From contig CAMYNW010000007.1 in NCBI GenBank assembly GCA_947259885.1, positions 1 to 64,000 of the forward strand: a stretch of DNA of 64,000 nucleotides, read 5' to 3'. A model generated the notes under the pieces. The model made no database searches, was not told the origin of the DNA, and worked only from the letters and a program-made list of their open reading frames with translations. The translations under genes and the position numbers were made by a program. This DNA comes from an uncultured Gammaproteobacteria bacterium. Its GTDB lineage: Bacteria; Pseudomonadota; Gammaproteobacteria; Arenicellales; Poriferihabitantaceae. The first letter of the stretch is position 1, and each line of letters begins with the position of its first letter. Positions 11,186 through 20,217 of the stretch are shown piece by piece.

Positions 11186-11439
11186 TTTTTAACTTTATCA
11201 TTTCCGGGGGCAACCTGTCGCTGACGGCGTCTATCCAGCCGCACCACGCGGGCCACTTCATGCACTGGAATTGAATTTTCGCCAAGCAATACCTGCTTCA
11301 GAAAACGGCAGCCAATCAAATATAGCTTACACTCATCTTCCACTAGCGTCTGCTTTTCTTCCTGACCGAGGTCAAAAACCTCACCAAATCCCTCGCTTGG
11401 GATAATCTTTCGAAAACTATCCATATCGTAGCTACACAT
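11182..11439 (-). CDS. Small protein of unknown function
   Basis: An 85-residue reading frame, or 80 residues from the second ATG at 11424. I do not recognise the family. It has an acidic N-terminal half (EGFGEVFDLGQEEKQTLVEDE) and a strongly basic C-terminal tail (RLDRRRQRQ), with no signal peptide or membrane segment. The only support for it being real is the 4-base ATGA overlap with the phosphoesterase gene. No clear ribosome binding site precedes either ATG. Confidence 0.5.
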   Translation of the reverse strand: MCSYDMDSFRKIIPSEGFGEVFDLGQEEKQTLVEDECKLYLIGCRFLKQVLLGENSIPVHEVARVVRLDRRRQRQVAPGNDKVKK

Positions 11440-11544
11440 GTCAAATGATTGCAGTGAACGCTCCGAGGGTCTACCGGGCTCTTATAGGGTATTTCGTTCC
11501 TGATATTCTCGAAGTGTTGCTGGAACATTTAAGCGGTCTAATAT

Positions 11545-11573
11545 TTGGTCATACGTTTGATCGCGTATATCAT
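11545..11573 (+). promoter_or_regulatory. Candidate sigma-70 promoter of glmU
   Basis: TTGGTC (11545-11550) and TATCAT (11568-11573) are separated by exactly 17 bases, about 76 bases before the glmU start. The match to consensus is moderate. Confidence 0.4.
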
Positions 11574-11648
11574 ATCACTGTTTAATTATCTCTAGCCGGA
11601 CAGCCTCTAAGGCGGGCCAGCTTCAAAATTTATCTGAACGAGTTTCAC

Positions 11649-12996
11649 GTGCGCCTCGAAATCATCATACTCGCTGCCGGTCAGGGTACTCGCATGCGAT
11701 CCACGCTGCCCAAGGTTCTACACCAAGTGGGTGGCAAATCCATGCTGCAACATGTGATTGAAACTGCGCAGAAACTTACTCCTAAGCGAATTCACGTCGT
11801 GACCGGCCATGATTCAAATCTGGTCAGGGAAACCCTGCTCACTGCGCTCGGAGAACAAGTGATAGACATCCGCTGGACGCTACAGGAACAACAGCTTGGT
11901 ACCGGCCATGCTGTCGCCCAGGCGATGCCAGATATAGATTCGGCCTCGACCTGCCTGATTCTTTATGGGGATTCTCCCTTGATGAAAGCCAGTTCACTCA
12001 AAGAACTGTGTAGTTCAGATGCCGACCTCTCTCTAATGACCGCAAAACCCGACAACTCAGACGGACTAGGCCGGATCCTCCGCGATCCAGGCGGCGGGAT
12101 TACAGGGATTGTAGAGCACAAAGATGCGACCGACGATCAGCGGCTTATCGCCGAAGTTAACACCGGAATCATGGCGTGCAAAGCAAGCTCTCTGAAACGG
12201 TGGCTGGGTAGTCTTGATAACAGTAACAGCCAGGGAGAGTATTATCTGACCGACGTCGTCGCGACAGCGGTAACCGAGAATGCAATCGTACACACCGAAT
12301 TGGCGGTCGACCCAACCAGGCTAATGGGCGTGAACTCCCTAGCCGAATTGGCAATTGCAGAGAGAGCCTTTCAGAGGCTTAACGCTGATCAGCTGATGCT
12401 GGACGGCGTTACGCTCTTGGATCCTGCACGTATCGATGTGAGGGGGAATACGATGTTCGGCACGGACTGCATACTGGACGTTAACGTGATACTCGAAGGA
12501 AACGTAGTAGTGGGTAATAATGTCTCAATAGGCCCTAATTGTCTGATTCGCAATGCCGTAATAGGGAATAACTGTCGAGTAAATGCAAACAGCGTTATTG
12601 AGGATGCAACACTTGGCACCTCTTGTGAAATTGGCCCGTATGCGCGGCTTCGTCCCGAAGCGATACTGAAAGATAATGTCAAAGTCGGGAATTTTGTCGA
12701 GGTAAAGAAAAGTGAATTAGGAGCAGGAACTAAGGTCAATCATCTCGCGTATGTCGGAGACAGCTCTGTGGGTAGCGAGGTCAATATAGGCGCCGGAGTA
12801 ATTACCTGTAATTATGATGGGTCATAAAGTAGTAGTTGGATCGGACACTCAGCTGATAGCACCGGTGCGAATCGGCGATGGCGTTACGATTGGCGCAGGT
12901 TCGACCATTACCAGGGACGTGGAGGCTGGTATGCTTGCTATTTCCAGACCGCCGCAAAAGTCGATTGCCAACTGGCAAAGGCCAAAAAAGAAGTAA
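11649..12996 (+). pseudogene. glmU: glmU (N-acetyltransferase/uridylyltransferase), frameshifted
   Basis: GlmU acetylates glucosamine-1-phosphate and then makes UDP-GlcNAc, the precursor of peptidoglycan and lipopolysaccharide. Frame 1 (GTG start at 11649) gives 392 residues with the pyrophosphorylase motif AAGQGTRM near the N terminus and the left-handed beta-helix acetyltransferase domain up to ITCNYDG, then a TAA at 12825. The remaining C terminus (VVVGSDTQL onward, ending WQRPKKK) continues in the +1 frame from about 12817 to 12996. About eight residues normally lying between NYDG and the next glycine (ANK-x-K-type, with an acetyl-CoA-site lysine in E. coli) are missing. A net loss of 26 bases would explain both the gap and the frame change. 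Either a real mutation or a sequence error. Confidence 0.85.
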
Positions 12997-13092
12997 TTGA
13001 CGGTGCCAATCTTCTACTTTTTCGATATCTCTGATGACTGGTTAGAGAGGTAACACATCAAACCCCAACTGACCTCATCTTACAGACGGTAG

Positions 13093-13530
13093 TTATTGAG
13101 GTTGGCCGGTAGCAAAGGTAATCTGAAAAAAACCCAACCTTCGTGCGGCGTCCATCGCATTAATCACCGCCTCGTGGGGCGTAAGTCGGTCCGCCCTGAT
13201 TAATATAATAGGCTCCTTTAGATCGCCAGCAGCACGCTCTATTGCCTTGCGCAAAGTATCGAGACTGGAATTTATCAGTTCACGGGGTGCATCTTCTTCG
13301 GGCCCTTGCACCGCGAATTGCCCGATATCACTGATCTGGATGGTCACGAATTTGTCTTCAACTGAAGACTGTTCTGCCGAGGTCGCTTCCGGCAGCTTCA
13401 GTTTGATTTCTGCTTCTCTGGAAAAAGTCGTGGTTACCATGAAAAAGATCAACAGCAGAAACACCACATCGATCAGTGGAGTCAGGTTGATGTCGGCATC
13501 AACCTCTTCGTTATTACTCTGAAATCGCAT
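13093..13530 (-). CDS. exbD: ExbD/TolR-family biopolymer transport protein
   Basis: Small inner-membrane protein that with ExbB converts proton motive force into mechanical work for TonB-type transport or envelope tasks. It has 145 residues, one N-terminal membrane helix (about 19-36) carrying the essential Asp21 in LTPLIDVVFLLLIFF, and a periplasmic C-terminal domain. It follows exbB by 18 bases. No tonB or receptor gene lies nearby, so the partner is not known. Convergent with glmU. Confidence 0.9.
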   Translation of the reverse strand: MRFQSNNEEVDADINLTPLIDVVFLLLIFFMVTTTFSREAEIKLKLPEATSAEQSSVEDKFVTIQISDIGQFAVQGPEEDAPRELINSSLDTLRKAIERAAGDLKEPIILIRADRLTPHEAVINAMDAARRLGFFQITFATGQPQ

Positions 13531-13548
13531 TGAATATTGCGTACTCGA

Positions 13549-14154
13549 TCAAGCTTCCTTCTGCAGAATCTTCATAAATTTAAGGGCTTGCTGCTCCATA
13601 TCGACAGTCAGGGTATTGACCTTCCCTTTGAAATAGCGGTGGAACATTAGGCTCGGTATCCCTACTGACAATCCAGCTGCGGTAGTCACTAAAGCTTCGG
13701 AAATTCCTTCTGCGAGTGCTTGCGGGTCGCCAACACCAAACGTTGTGATAGCTGAAAACACCTTAATCATGCCGATTACCGTACCCAAAAGACCCAGCAG
13801 CGGTGTGATATTTGCAATCGTTCCTAAAGTCTGAAGATGTCTCTCTAGTTCATGAACGACGTGGCGTCCGGCTTCTTCTATAGCCTCCTTGATCACAACC
13901 CGATGCTGGTTTGGATTTCGCAAGCCTGCAGCCAGCACCTTTCCAAGCGGGGAGTTTTCTTCTATTTCATTAATCGCTTTATTGTCCAGCTCACCTTTTT
14001 GAAGCAACTTTCTAATTCGGTCAAGTAATTCAGGAGGCGCGACATCACTGGATTTCAACGCCAAAAAGCGTTCAAGGATAATTGCCAATGCGATAATCGA
14101 GCACAACAATATCGGCCAGATCAGGAACCCTCCAGCCTTCAGTAGTTCAAACAT
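13549..14154 (-). CDS. exbB: MotA/TolQ/ExbB proton channel protein
   Basis: Inner-membrane proton-channel subunit paired with the downstream ExbD. The protein is 201 residues with three membrane segments (about 10-28, 112-135 and 150-172) and the family-typical stretch LGLLGTVIGMIKVFSAI. It is shorter than E. coli ExbB (244) and lacks the longer N-terminal region, as is common for ExbB2-like forms. It lies 60 bases downstream of the glycosyltransferase operon and might be co-transcribed with it, though the functional link is doubtful. Confidence 0.9.
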   Translation of the reverse strand: MFELLKAGGFLIWPILLCSIIALAIILERFLALKSSDVAPPELLDRIRKLLQKGELDNKAINEIEENSPLGKVLAAGLRNPNQHRVVIKEAIEEAGRHVVHELERHLQTLGTIANITPLLGLLGTVIGMIKVFSAITTFGVGDPQALAEGISEALVTTAAGLSVGIPSLMFHRYFKGKVNTLTVDMEQQALKFMKILQKEA

Positions 14155-14214
14155 TTTGGGATTAATTTAACAACGAACGGCGGGTAGTGTATTCAATTCC
14201 CGTCCGGGGGTCTA

Positions 14215-15123
14215 TCAGGTTTTCAGCAACAACTGCAGATACCTCGCCATTGCCCGCAGATGGGTAGGATTAGACCGAATCGCTTCTCTATAATGGTGCC
14301 TTGCTCTCTCTGGCAGAGACCGCCGTAAGCACCCTGCAATAAAATAATGGTAATCCGCGAGGCCGATTCGGGGTGCGAGAGGATCTTCACGCGATACACT
14401 TTGGATCTGATTCAGTATGGCCTGCTCTGACCGCCCCGCTCGACGCTCTCGCATGATTTGTTCGCTAAGATTTGCCACTTGCTGTTGAATGTGACGCCGG
14501 CTGGAGGTAATCGAGCCAGGATCAACAGTGGCCTCATAGAGCACCTCGTCGAGACAGATATGGCTTCCCATGGCTTGCAATCTGGACCAAAGATCCAGGT
14601 CTTGCGCAACGTAAAACTCCGATCGATACCCACCAGCCTGCTGGTAGTCTTTTTTCCGGAACATTACGCTACCATGATGCGGAGGAGATTCGATTGAGAC
14701 ATCCTGGGGTATAGCAGGTTGCGGAAACATCTCGTACAAGAAGTAACCCTCCTGGTCTGAAAAACGGGTGGCACAAGAGATCATAGACGCATCCGGGTTT
14801 GTCTCGAGTGTCTGCACCTGTTTAATCAAGCGGTTAGGAGCCGAAATATCGCCACTATCCTGTCTCGCAATATAATGGCCTCTTGCAGCAGCGCAACCCC
14901 TTATTAAGGCTGCAGTCAGACCCTTGTTTGACTGATGAATGATATGAATATTCGAACGTGGATAGGCGAAGTCATCTAGAATCTCAGTAGTTTTGTCCTC
15001 AGAACCATCGTTAACCACGATTATTTCTGGGCTCAACCCAATCTGTGCCTCCAGGCTCATGAGTGTATTCCGAACCTGTGTTTCGCCGTTATACACCGAC
15101 ATCACTACGGAAACTTCCGTCAT
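14215..15123 (-). CDS. GT2-family glycosyltransferase
   Basis: GT-A-fold sugar transferase expected to use a nucleotide sugar at the cytosolic face of the membrane. The opening VSVVMSVYNGETQVRNTL and the IIVVNDGSEDKT segment are classical family 2. The metal-binding region reads ARQDSGD (D89, D92) instead of a plain D-x-D, and the acceptor region includes FYVAQDLDLWSRL. Its C terminus (about 260-302) looks like one TPR-type helix pair (AGCLRRSLPERARHHYREAIRSNP). It is last of four glycosyltransferases; its ATG overlaps the previous stop by 4 bases. Donor and acceptor cannot be read from sequence. Confidence 0.88.
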   Translation of the reverse strand: MTEVSVVMSVYNGETQVRNTLMSLEAQIGLSPEIIVVNDGSEDKTTEILDDFAYPRSNIHIIHQSNKGLTAALIRGCAAARGHYIARQDSGDISAPNRLIKQVQTLETNPDASMISCATRFSDQEGYFLYEMFPQPAIPQDVSIESPPHHGSVMFRKKDYQQAGGYRSEFYVAQDLDLWSRLQAMGSHICLDEVLYEATVDPGSITSSRRHIQQQVANLSEQIMRERRAGRSEQAILNQIQSVSREDPLAPRIGLADYHYFIAGCLRRSLPERARHHYREAIRSNPTHLRAMARYLQLLLKT

Positions 15124-16085
15124 TTGCCAATTTTTATCCGATCACGCCAGCAACAAAGTTGGCCTAGACGGTGCCACCCGAGCGCATGAGCAAGAAAATG
15201 GTAAACCAAATATTCTTTTTTGTTTGGCCGTCCGCTAGCCCGACGTGACAGCGCGAATAGCTTTTGCGATTCCTTCCCAAGCCCGGCGGCGCCGCATTGT
15301 CTGGCAAGATGGAAAGCGCTACGGGAGAAAATCTGCATTTCGGGGAAACTGGGATTCAGCTTGGCCTCAATTGCATGCGCGTAAATAAGCTGTCTAGCCT
15401 GAGCAATACTGGATAATTTTGTGCGAAGGCCAAGCTGCATTTGCGATATTCGATCTTCCGAATGGCTGCGAACCTCACAGACAAATTCGTCCACGAAACA
15501 TAGTTTTATACCAAGCGCCGCAACCCTTGCATCGTATTCCCAATCTTCTTCTTGTTTTAGATCCAACCATGGACCTGCTCTATCACTTATCGCGCGCCGG
15601 TAGAGTGGGGTGAGAGTGCTCCACCATCGACCAGCCAAGAACGAGGGGAACATTGTTTCGATCTGTTCTCCAGTGCGCTTACCATGAGCTGATTCTTTGA
15701 AGTTGTCCTCAGATCGATATCTGGTCTTACCATATGCAATCTGGCATTGCGGATTTCGTTCCAGTGCCTTGACTTGTAATTCAAATTTGTTGGAATACAG
15801 CACATCATCGCTATCGAGATACTGAATATAGTCGCCTCCTGCAAGTTGCCTGCCCACCTCCCTCGCGGGTCCTGGGCCTCTATTAGCTGTCTGCACAAGC
15901 TTAATCAGCTGTGGATTGTGAGACTTTAATTCTTGCATTGCAGCGTATGTCTCATCTGTCGATCCATCGTCAACTACGATAATTTCTAAAGGTCGATAAT
16001 TCTGCTCCAGTACACTTTCAACCGCTTCAATAATCTGTGTGGGGCGATTGAAAACCGGAATAATGACACTGACCGGTCCACTCAT
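15120..16085 (-). CDS. GT2-family glycosyltransferase
   Basis: A second GT-A-fold family 2 enzyme, 321 residues. It starts VSVIIPVFNRPTQIIEAVESVL, has IIVVDDGSTDETY, and a canonical D-x-D as D91-S-D93 in YIQYLDSDDVLYS. The segment KQEEDWEYDARV matches the usual catalytic ED-type motif. It overlaps both neighbours by 4 bases, so all of these genes form one translationally coupled unit for surface-glycan assembly. Substrate unknown. Confidence 0.9.
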   Translation of the reverse strand: MSGPVSVIIPVFNRPTQIIEAVESVLEQNYRPLEIIVVDDGSTDETYAAMQELKSHNPQLIKLVQTANRGPGPAREVGRQLAGGDYIQYLDSDDVLYSNKFELQVKALERNPQCQIAYGKTRYRSEDNFKESAHGKRTGEQIETMFPSFLAGRWWSTLTPLYRRAISDRAGPWLDLKQEEDWEYDARVAALGIKLCFVDEFVCEVRSHSEDRISQMQLGLRTKLSSIAQARQLIYAHAIEAKLNPSFPEMQIFSRSAFHLARQCGAAGLGKESQKLFALSRRASGRPNKKEYLVYHFLAHALGWHRLGQLCCWRDRIKIGK

Positions 16086-17449
16086 TGTCCGATCTCAGCG
16101 TCTACATGATAGCCATCGCGTTGCTGATCTAATGCCCTTGCCAAGGTGTCGAACTTTTCTTGATTTTCCGCACTCATTCCGACTCGCGCATGTGGCCATT
16201 CGCTTCCTGCGCTCCGATGCTTCCATGTCCGCCCCAGTACCCGGCGTAATTTCTCACCCTTTGACGCTCCCAACCATCGATCAAGGCGGCCCTGGACAGG
16301 TTTTTCGGCCGCTTCGAGAGCAATATCTTCTCTAGGCGGCAGTGCCATAATAGTCCTTAGGGCGCGCTGACAGGAGTCGACTGAACGCGATATTGAGTAC
16401 CTCTGCTTTACCAATTCAAATCCGTTCTTCACCAAACGCCGACGGAGCTCGGTGTCATGAAAAAGTGATTGCAGACAATCTGCAGCAGCGCGCACATCAC
16501 CTACATCAAACATCGAAACATTGTGCTGATCTTCCAAACTATTCTCCACTCCGCTACCTGTGTAGCGTGAGGTAACCACGGGTACTCCAGCAGCCATTGC
16601 CTCCCAGATTGTAATAGGGCCGGTTTCCCATGAGGAATTTAGCAGCAGGATACCTGCTGTTGGCAACAGCTCCCTCAGAAGTGTTTTGTGAGGGACGTGC
16701 CCAAGAAACTCTACCCGACCCACTTCAATGTCATCAAAACCCTGTCGAAGCCTGCACTCCTCGGGGCCATCTCCTGCCAAAATTAATTTCCAGCTGATGT
16801 CGCGTGACGGTAGGGACTGCGCTATCAGTGGTAGCTCAAGACAGCGTTTTTGAGCCTGATCAAAACGTCCCATCCAAAAAATATGATGCGGTTTGGAGTC
16901 CCTCACTGGCATCCGGTTGGGAATATTCACACCACAGGGCGCGTAGAATAAGCGTGAGGAGTTAAGCGCTGTGTATGTCTGGATCAACGGTTTGATCAGG
17001 CGATTGGTATAGATAACGCCATCCACAACTTGTTCGTAATATCGAAGGTCTCCAACATAATCTGCTTCAATTCCGTGCATTGTCATAACGAGGCGCGCGG
17101 CCGACTGCCGCTTTTCCCTTAGATCGGATATTGCCTCTAGGCAGTCTCCAATATTTACGCTGAACACAATGTCCGGTTCTACGTCTAGAATCTTTCGAGA
17201 AACCGCGTTTACCCTTCCTTGGCGACTACCGGTTGGATTTATTATCCGCTCCGCCTTTGTCCATGGGTGTGCAACTAGATAGTCAGCACTGCGATGATGT
17301 TCCCCATCCGTCAGCCCCAACACCACCTCATAACCAAACTTCTCCAATCCTGGCATTAGATAGTCCAGCCAGTTCTGCACCCCACCAAGCAGGTAGGCCG
17401 AAGGTGCGACGATTAAGATTCGCAGGTTTCGCGCAGGTAGACTATTCAT
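16082..17449 (-). CDS. GT4-family glycosyltransferase
   Basis: GT-B-fold family 4 transferase of 455 residues from the chosen ATG. N-terminal acceptor domain begins RILIVAPSAYLLGGVQNWLDYLMPGL (GGVQNW in place of the common GG-E motif). The C-terminal donor domain has FWMGRFDQAQKR and an E-x7-E motif in WETGPITIWEAMAAGVPVV. The frame is open to 17512, but residues before MNSLPARNLRILIV are unlike the family and would lengthen the overlap with the upstream gene from 8 to 71 bases, so the inner ATG is preferred. About 80 C-terminal residues after the GT4 fold (from roughly 375) are rich in Arg/Glu and not assigned. Confidence 0.87.
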   Translation of the reverse strand: MNSLPARNLRILIVAPSAYLLGGVQNWLDYLMPGLEKFGYEVVLGLTDGEHHRSADYLVAHPWTKAERIINPTGSRQGRVNAVSRKILDVEPDIVFSVNIGDCLEAISDLREKRQSAARLVMTMHGIEADYVGDLRYYEQVVDGVIYTNRLIKPLIQTYTALNSSRLFYAPCGVNIPNRMPVRDSKPHHIFWMGRFDQAQKRCLELPLIAQSLPSRDISWKLILAGDGPEECRLRQGFDDIEVGRVEFLGHVPHKTLLRELLPTAGILLLNSSWETGPITIWEAMAAGVPVVTSRYTGSGVENSLEDQHNVSMFDVGDVRAAADCLQSLFHDTELRRRLVKNGFELVKQRYSISRSVDSCQRALRTIMALPPREDIALEAAEKPVQGRLDRWLGASKGEKLRRVLGRTWKHRSAGSEWPHARVGMSAENQEKFDTLARALDQQRDGYHVDAEIGQ

Positions 17450-18704
17450 CCGCAATTTGACTATAGTATGGCCACTCTTCGGAAGCATAGAGATATTTTG
17501 GATTACGTCCAAGCAGGCACCGAATGTTGTCCCCGGCCGCTTGTGAAAAGCCTAAACTAGCAAGTTTTCCATGTGAGCACGAGGGGGGCCGGAGCTTGCA
17601 TCGAGGAAGTCTGGGCGAACACTTCATCACTCTTTTTATCTCATACAGCCAAGTATCAAGCATGGCTTTCTGTGTTCTTGTCGCTAAAAAATGTGCGTGA
17701 CCATTCTCTTGCATAAACACTCTAAGTAGAGGATCTTTTTCCAGTTCCAGAATACAACTACACGCCTTTTGCATATCGCCAACGGGAAAAACTAAACAGT
17801 TTTCCCTGTCAATCAGCTCCCCATTATATGCTCGCCCTAAGAAATTGGATGTAATAACCAACCGTTTTCTTGCCATAGCTTCGAATGCAACTAGGGGCCC
17901 TGTTTCACTATCAGATGTAATCAGGAGATAATCAATCTTAGGGTAAAATTTCTGATCGAGTTGATCTCTCGACAATCCCCCAAGAAACGATACATCGATG
18001 GACCTGCTAGAAGATATTTTTGACTCTAACTGCGATCGTAAAGCGCCTTCGCCAGCTATCAACAGTTTAAAATGTCTCCGTGCATGAATTAGTTCCCTAT
18101 AAAAGCGAATAAGATCTGTCGCTCGTTTTGCGCCTTGTTCAAGTCGACCGCAAAACCCTACGACCGGAACCCTATCTGTCAAACTCTTCACCGCATCTGG
18201 AGATTTTGACCAAGAGACTCCGCACGGGATATGTAGCACCCTTGTTTCAGGTACCACGGAGCTAATTGAATCAAGTGTCAGCCGGTCAGCGCACAATATT
18301 GCGTCCATAGCAGATCCATAGTTGGCAACATCAGCCATCGCTCCGTTTCCATGTTCATGTACAGGATAAAGTATTCTAAAGTCCATCTCTCTTTTTAAAT
18401 TTGCAGCCTGGTAAAGAGCGTCGGCCAACATTACGGGAATCACAACATCTGGCTTTGTATCAAATAATACTTTCTTTATGGCGCGCCACTTTTGCGAGGC
18501 GAAAAGATTTCGCGGCCTAATCACAGAACCGCGAATTTCCGGATAGGCTGCAAGATAGTCGTCAGCAGCTTGTTTCTTACCGCCCCCCGCTATCCAGACC
18601 TCCACCTCAAAATGCTGCTGTCGTAATCCCGTGACCATGTCTCTCAACCAGGTCTCCACTCCACCTATTGTTGGCCATGATTTTGTAAGAAATAGGATTT
18701 TCAT
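17442..18704 (-). CDS. GT4-family glycosyltransferase
   Basis: A second GT-B-fold family 4 enzyme, 420 residues. N-terminal MKILFLTKSWPTIGGVETWLRDMVTGL contains the GGVE motif; the donor domain contains GFCGRLEQGAKR and the E-x7-E motif in SETGPLVAFEAMARKRLVI. The last 70 or so residues are Cys- and Arg-rich (CSPRLPRCKLRPPSC) and not typical. Its stop overlaps the next gene by 8 bases. It is the first intact glycosyltransferase downstream of the IS-disrupted pseudogene and is AT-richer than the flanking core genes. Confidence 0.88.
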   Translation of the reverse strand: MKILFLTKSWPTIGGVETWLRDMVTGLRQQHFEVEVWIAGGGKKQAADDYLAAYPEIRGSVIRPRNLFASQKWRAIKKVLFDTKPDVVIPVMLADALYQAANLKREMDFRILYPVHEHGNGAMADVANYGSAMDAILCADRLTLDSISSVVPETRVLHIPCGVSWSKSPDAVKSLTDRVPVVGFCGRLEQGAKRATDLIRFYRELIHARRHFKLLIAGEGALRSQLESKISSSRSIDVSFLGGLSRDQLDQKFYPKIDYLLITSDSETGPLVAFEAMARKRLVITSNFLGRAYNGELIDRENCLVFPVGDMQKACSCILELEKDPLLRVFMQENGHAHFLATRTQKAMLDTWLYEIKRVMKCSPRLPRCKLRPPSCSHGKLASLGFSQAAGDNIRCLLGRNPKYLYASEEWPYYSQIADE

Positions 18705-18931
18705 CGGGTAATTTTAGACGAACGGTAATCGTGCTGAGATTACTAATTCTTCAGTGGAGGCTTCACTTGATCGGCTCAGCTGTATTTCGATCTAATATTT
18801 CCATGCGCCTTTCAAACCTGTCAGAGTTGAACAGATCGTCCGGATCGAGAAATCATAAATACTATCTCGATGCCAGAGCAATTCCGGAAATTCGTGCTGA
18901 AGCCGCACTATGGCTATAAGGATAAACATAT

Positions 18932-18940
18932 ATAGCGACT
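18932..18940. repeat. Target-site duplication, left copy
   Basis: ATAGCGACT flanks the IS on the left; the identical 9-base copy is at 20209-20217. Perfect identity shows that the insertion is recent or at least unrearranged. Confidence 0.92.
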
Positions 18941-18958
18941 CAGTGCTGTCCCACAGTT
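18941..18958. repeat. IS left terminal inverted repeat
   Basis: CAGTGCTGTCCCACAGTT, exact reverse complement of the right end. The transposase stop codon (TAA on the minus strand, 18960-18958) overlaps its inner edge. Confidence 0.93.
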
Positions 18959-20109
18959 TACAGGAATGAAGTTTGGAGGTGATTGATTGAGCCTGGTGGT
19001 TCAACGGTTTGCCCCCGAATAAGAGGCATCAGCTCTCGTCGCTCAAAGATGTTCAGCTGAAGTAGCTTCAGAATCTGTCCGATACTGCGGTCCATGCAGC
19101 TACTAAATTTAAGGTAGCTCAATATCAAGTAAGCACACAGGGCAATCCAGATTTGGGTCATGACAGCATTCTTCGATGTACCGATGAACGTCTTGATCTT
19201 CAGGTTTTGCTTAATCCATTTGAAGAACATTTCTATCTGCCAACGCGCTTTGTATATGTCTGCGATCGTCTTTGCTGCAAGCTTGAAGTTGTTCGTTAAA
19301 AAGACGTAGTGTTTGCCCGTTTCAGGATCACGGTAACCGATTCGTCGAAGTGCAATAGCGCACTGACCGGCTTTTGATCCGACTACTTGAATCGTTTGAT
19401 CGGATGTTAAACCAGTATATTTTTTCACTGCACGCCGTTTAACTACCTTGAACGTGGCATTTCGTTTCTGACGGGTAACAAACCATATTCCCTTGTTATG
19501 CAAGGCGTTATACCAGCTGTAGTCCGTATAGCCGCGGTCCATCACCACAATACTTCCCTTCGCTAGTGACAGCTTCTTTGCCATGTTGACCTCATGCACT
19601 TTGCCGTTCGTAATCGAGACAAAGGCGGGCAGATAGCCCTCGTGATCCACTACTGCATGTAGCTTGATCGCCCCTTTGGTTGTCCGAAACTTCGCCCATG
19701 GAAAGACCGATAGGCAAAGGTCTATGGTAGTGGCATCCATCGAAAGCAGCCGATTCTTGAAACGAAAACCATGTCGTGGTGCTCTCGACTGGCAGCGATG
19801 AAGTAGCCGATTAAACAACGATTCATAAAGTGAACTTGGTTGACTCTTGTTGACACGGGCAAGAGTAGAACGACTCACCTTCTCAATACCGAGGTGATAG
19901 AGCTTGGATTGTTGCGCGGCCATATTGCCTTCGATGTCACGCAAGCTGGTGCGGCCAGATAGTTGCGCAATGATGAGGGTGGTAAATTGCCCCCAACGGG
20001 TCATTTTCCGGAGTTTTTGGCCTTGATGGTGTTGTTTTGCCAATGATTCAAACTCATGTCGACATACCAGTTTGAGAATTTGTGATAACACTGTATTATT
20101 GTGAGCCAA
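18958..20109 (-). CDS. IS4-family DDE transposase
   Basis: Catalyses cut-and-paste movement of the element. The 383-residue protein is full length with an intact catalytic set: D125 in SMDATTID, D191 in VVMDRGYTDY and E293 in the IS4 signature Y286-x2-R289-x3-E293-x6-K300 (YKARWQIEMFFKWIK). The N-terminal 60-100 residues (FESLAKQHHQGQKLRKMTRWGQF) match the extra N-terminal domain seen in many IS4 transposases. There is no frameshift. Its upstream end lies about 80 bases inside the right inverted repeat. Confidence 0.95.
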   Translation of the reverse strand: MAHNNTVLSQILKLVCRHEFESLAKQHHQGQKLRKMTRWGQFTTLIIAQLSGRTSLRDIEGNMAAQQSKLYHLGIEKVSRSTLARVNKSQPSSLYESLFNRLLHRCQSRAPRHGFRFKNRLLSMDATTIDLCLSVFPWAKFRTTKGAIKLHAVVDHEGYLPAFVSITNGKVHEVNMAKKLSLAKGSIVVMDRGYTDYSWYNALHNKGIWFVTRQKRNATFKVVKRRAVKKYTGLTSDQTIQVVGSKAGQCAIALRRIGYRDPETGKHYVFLTNNFKLAAKTIADIYKARWQIEMFFKWIKQNLKIKTFIGTSKNAVMTQIWIALCAYLILSYLKFSSCMDRSIGQILKLLQLNIFERRELMPLIRGQTVEPPGSINHLQTSFL

Positions 20110-20190
20110 GGCCTATTCCTCCTGTGATAAAAGTGTTTTTTTGCGAACTCAATTTTATCAAATTACAGGGTTATAGGCCTTCTTTGTTTT

Positions 20191-20208
20191 AACTGTGGGA
20201 CAGCACTG
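20191..20208. repeat. IS right terminal inverted repeat
   Basis: AACTGTGGGACAGCACTG, exact reverse complement of the left end over 18 bases. Confidence 0.93.
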
Positions 20209-20217
20209 ATAGCGACT
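20209..20217. repeat. Target-site duplication, right copy
   Basis: ATAGCGACT, identical to the left copy at 18932-18940. Confidence 0.92.

Larger units (their letters stand above)
18941..20208 (-). mobile_element. Complete IS4-family insertion sequence (1268 bp)
   Basis: Bounded by perfect 18-base terminal inverted repeats (18941-18958 and 20191-20208) and by perfect 9-base target duplications. It carries one transposase gene on the minus strand whose stop codon starts within the left inverted repeat. All hallmarks of an intact, autonomously mobile copy are present. The subgroup within IS4 is not assigned. Confidence 0.93.

Noticed and set aside
12810..12830. Programmed frameshift in glmU
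   Set aside because: No slippery heptamer is seen at the junction, and conserved residues are missing, which a simple slip would not remove.
18731..18919. Plus-strand 62-codon frame left of the IS
   Set aside because: It is a shadow of the GT2 pseudogene on the other strand.
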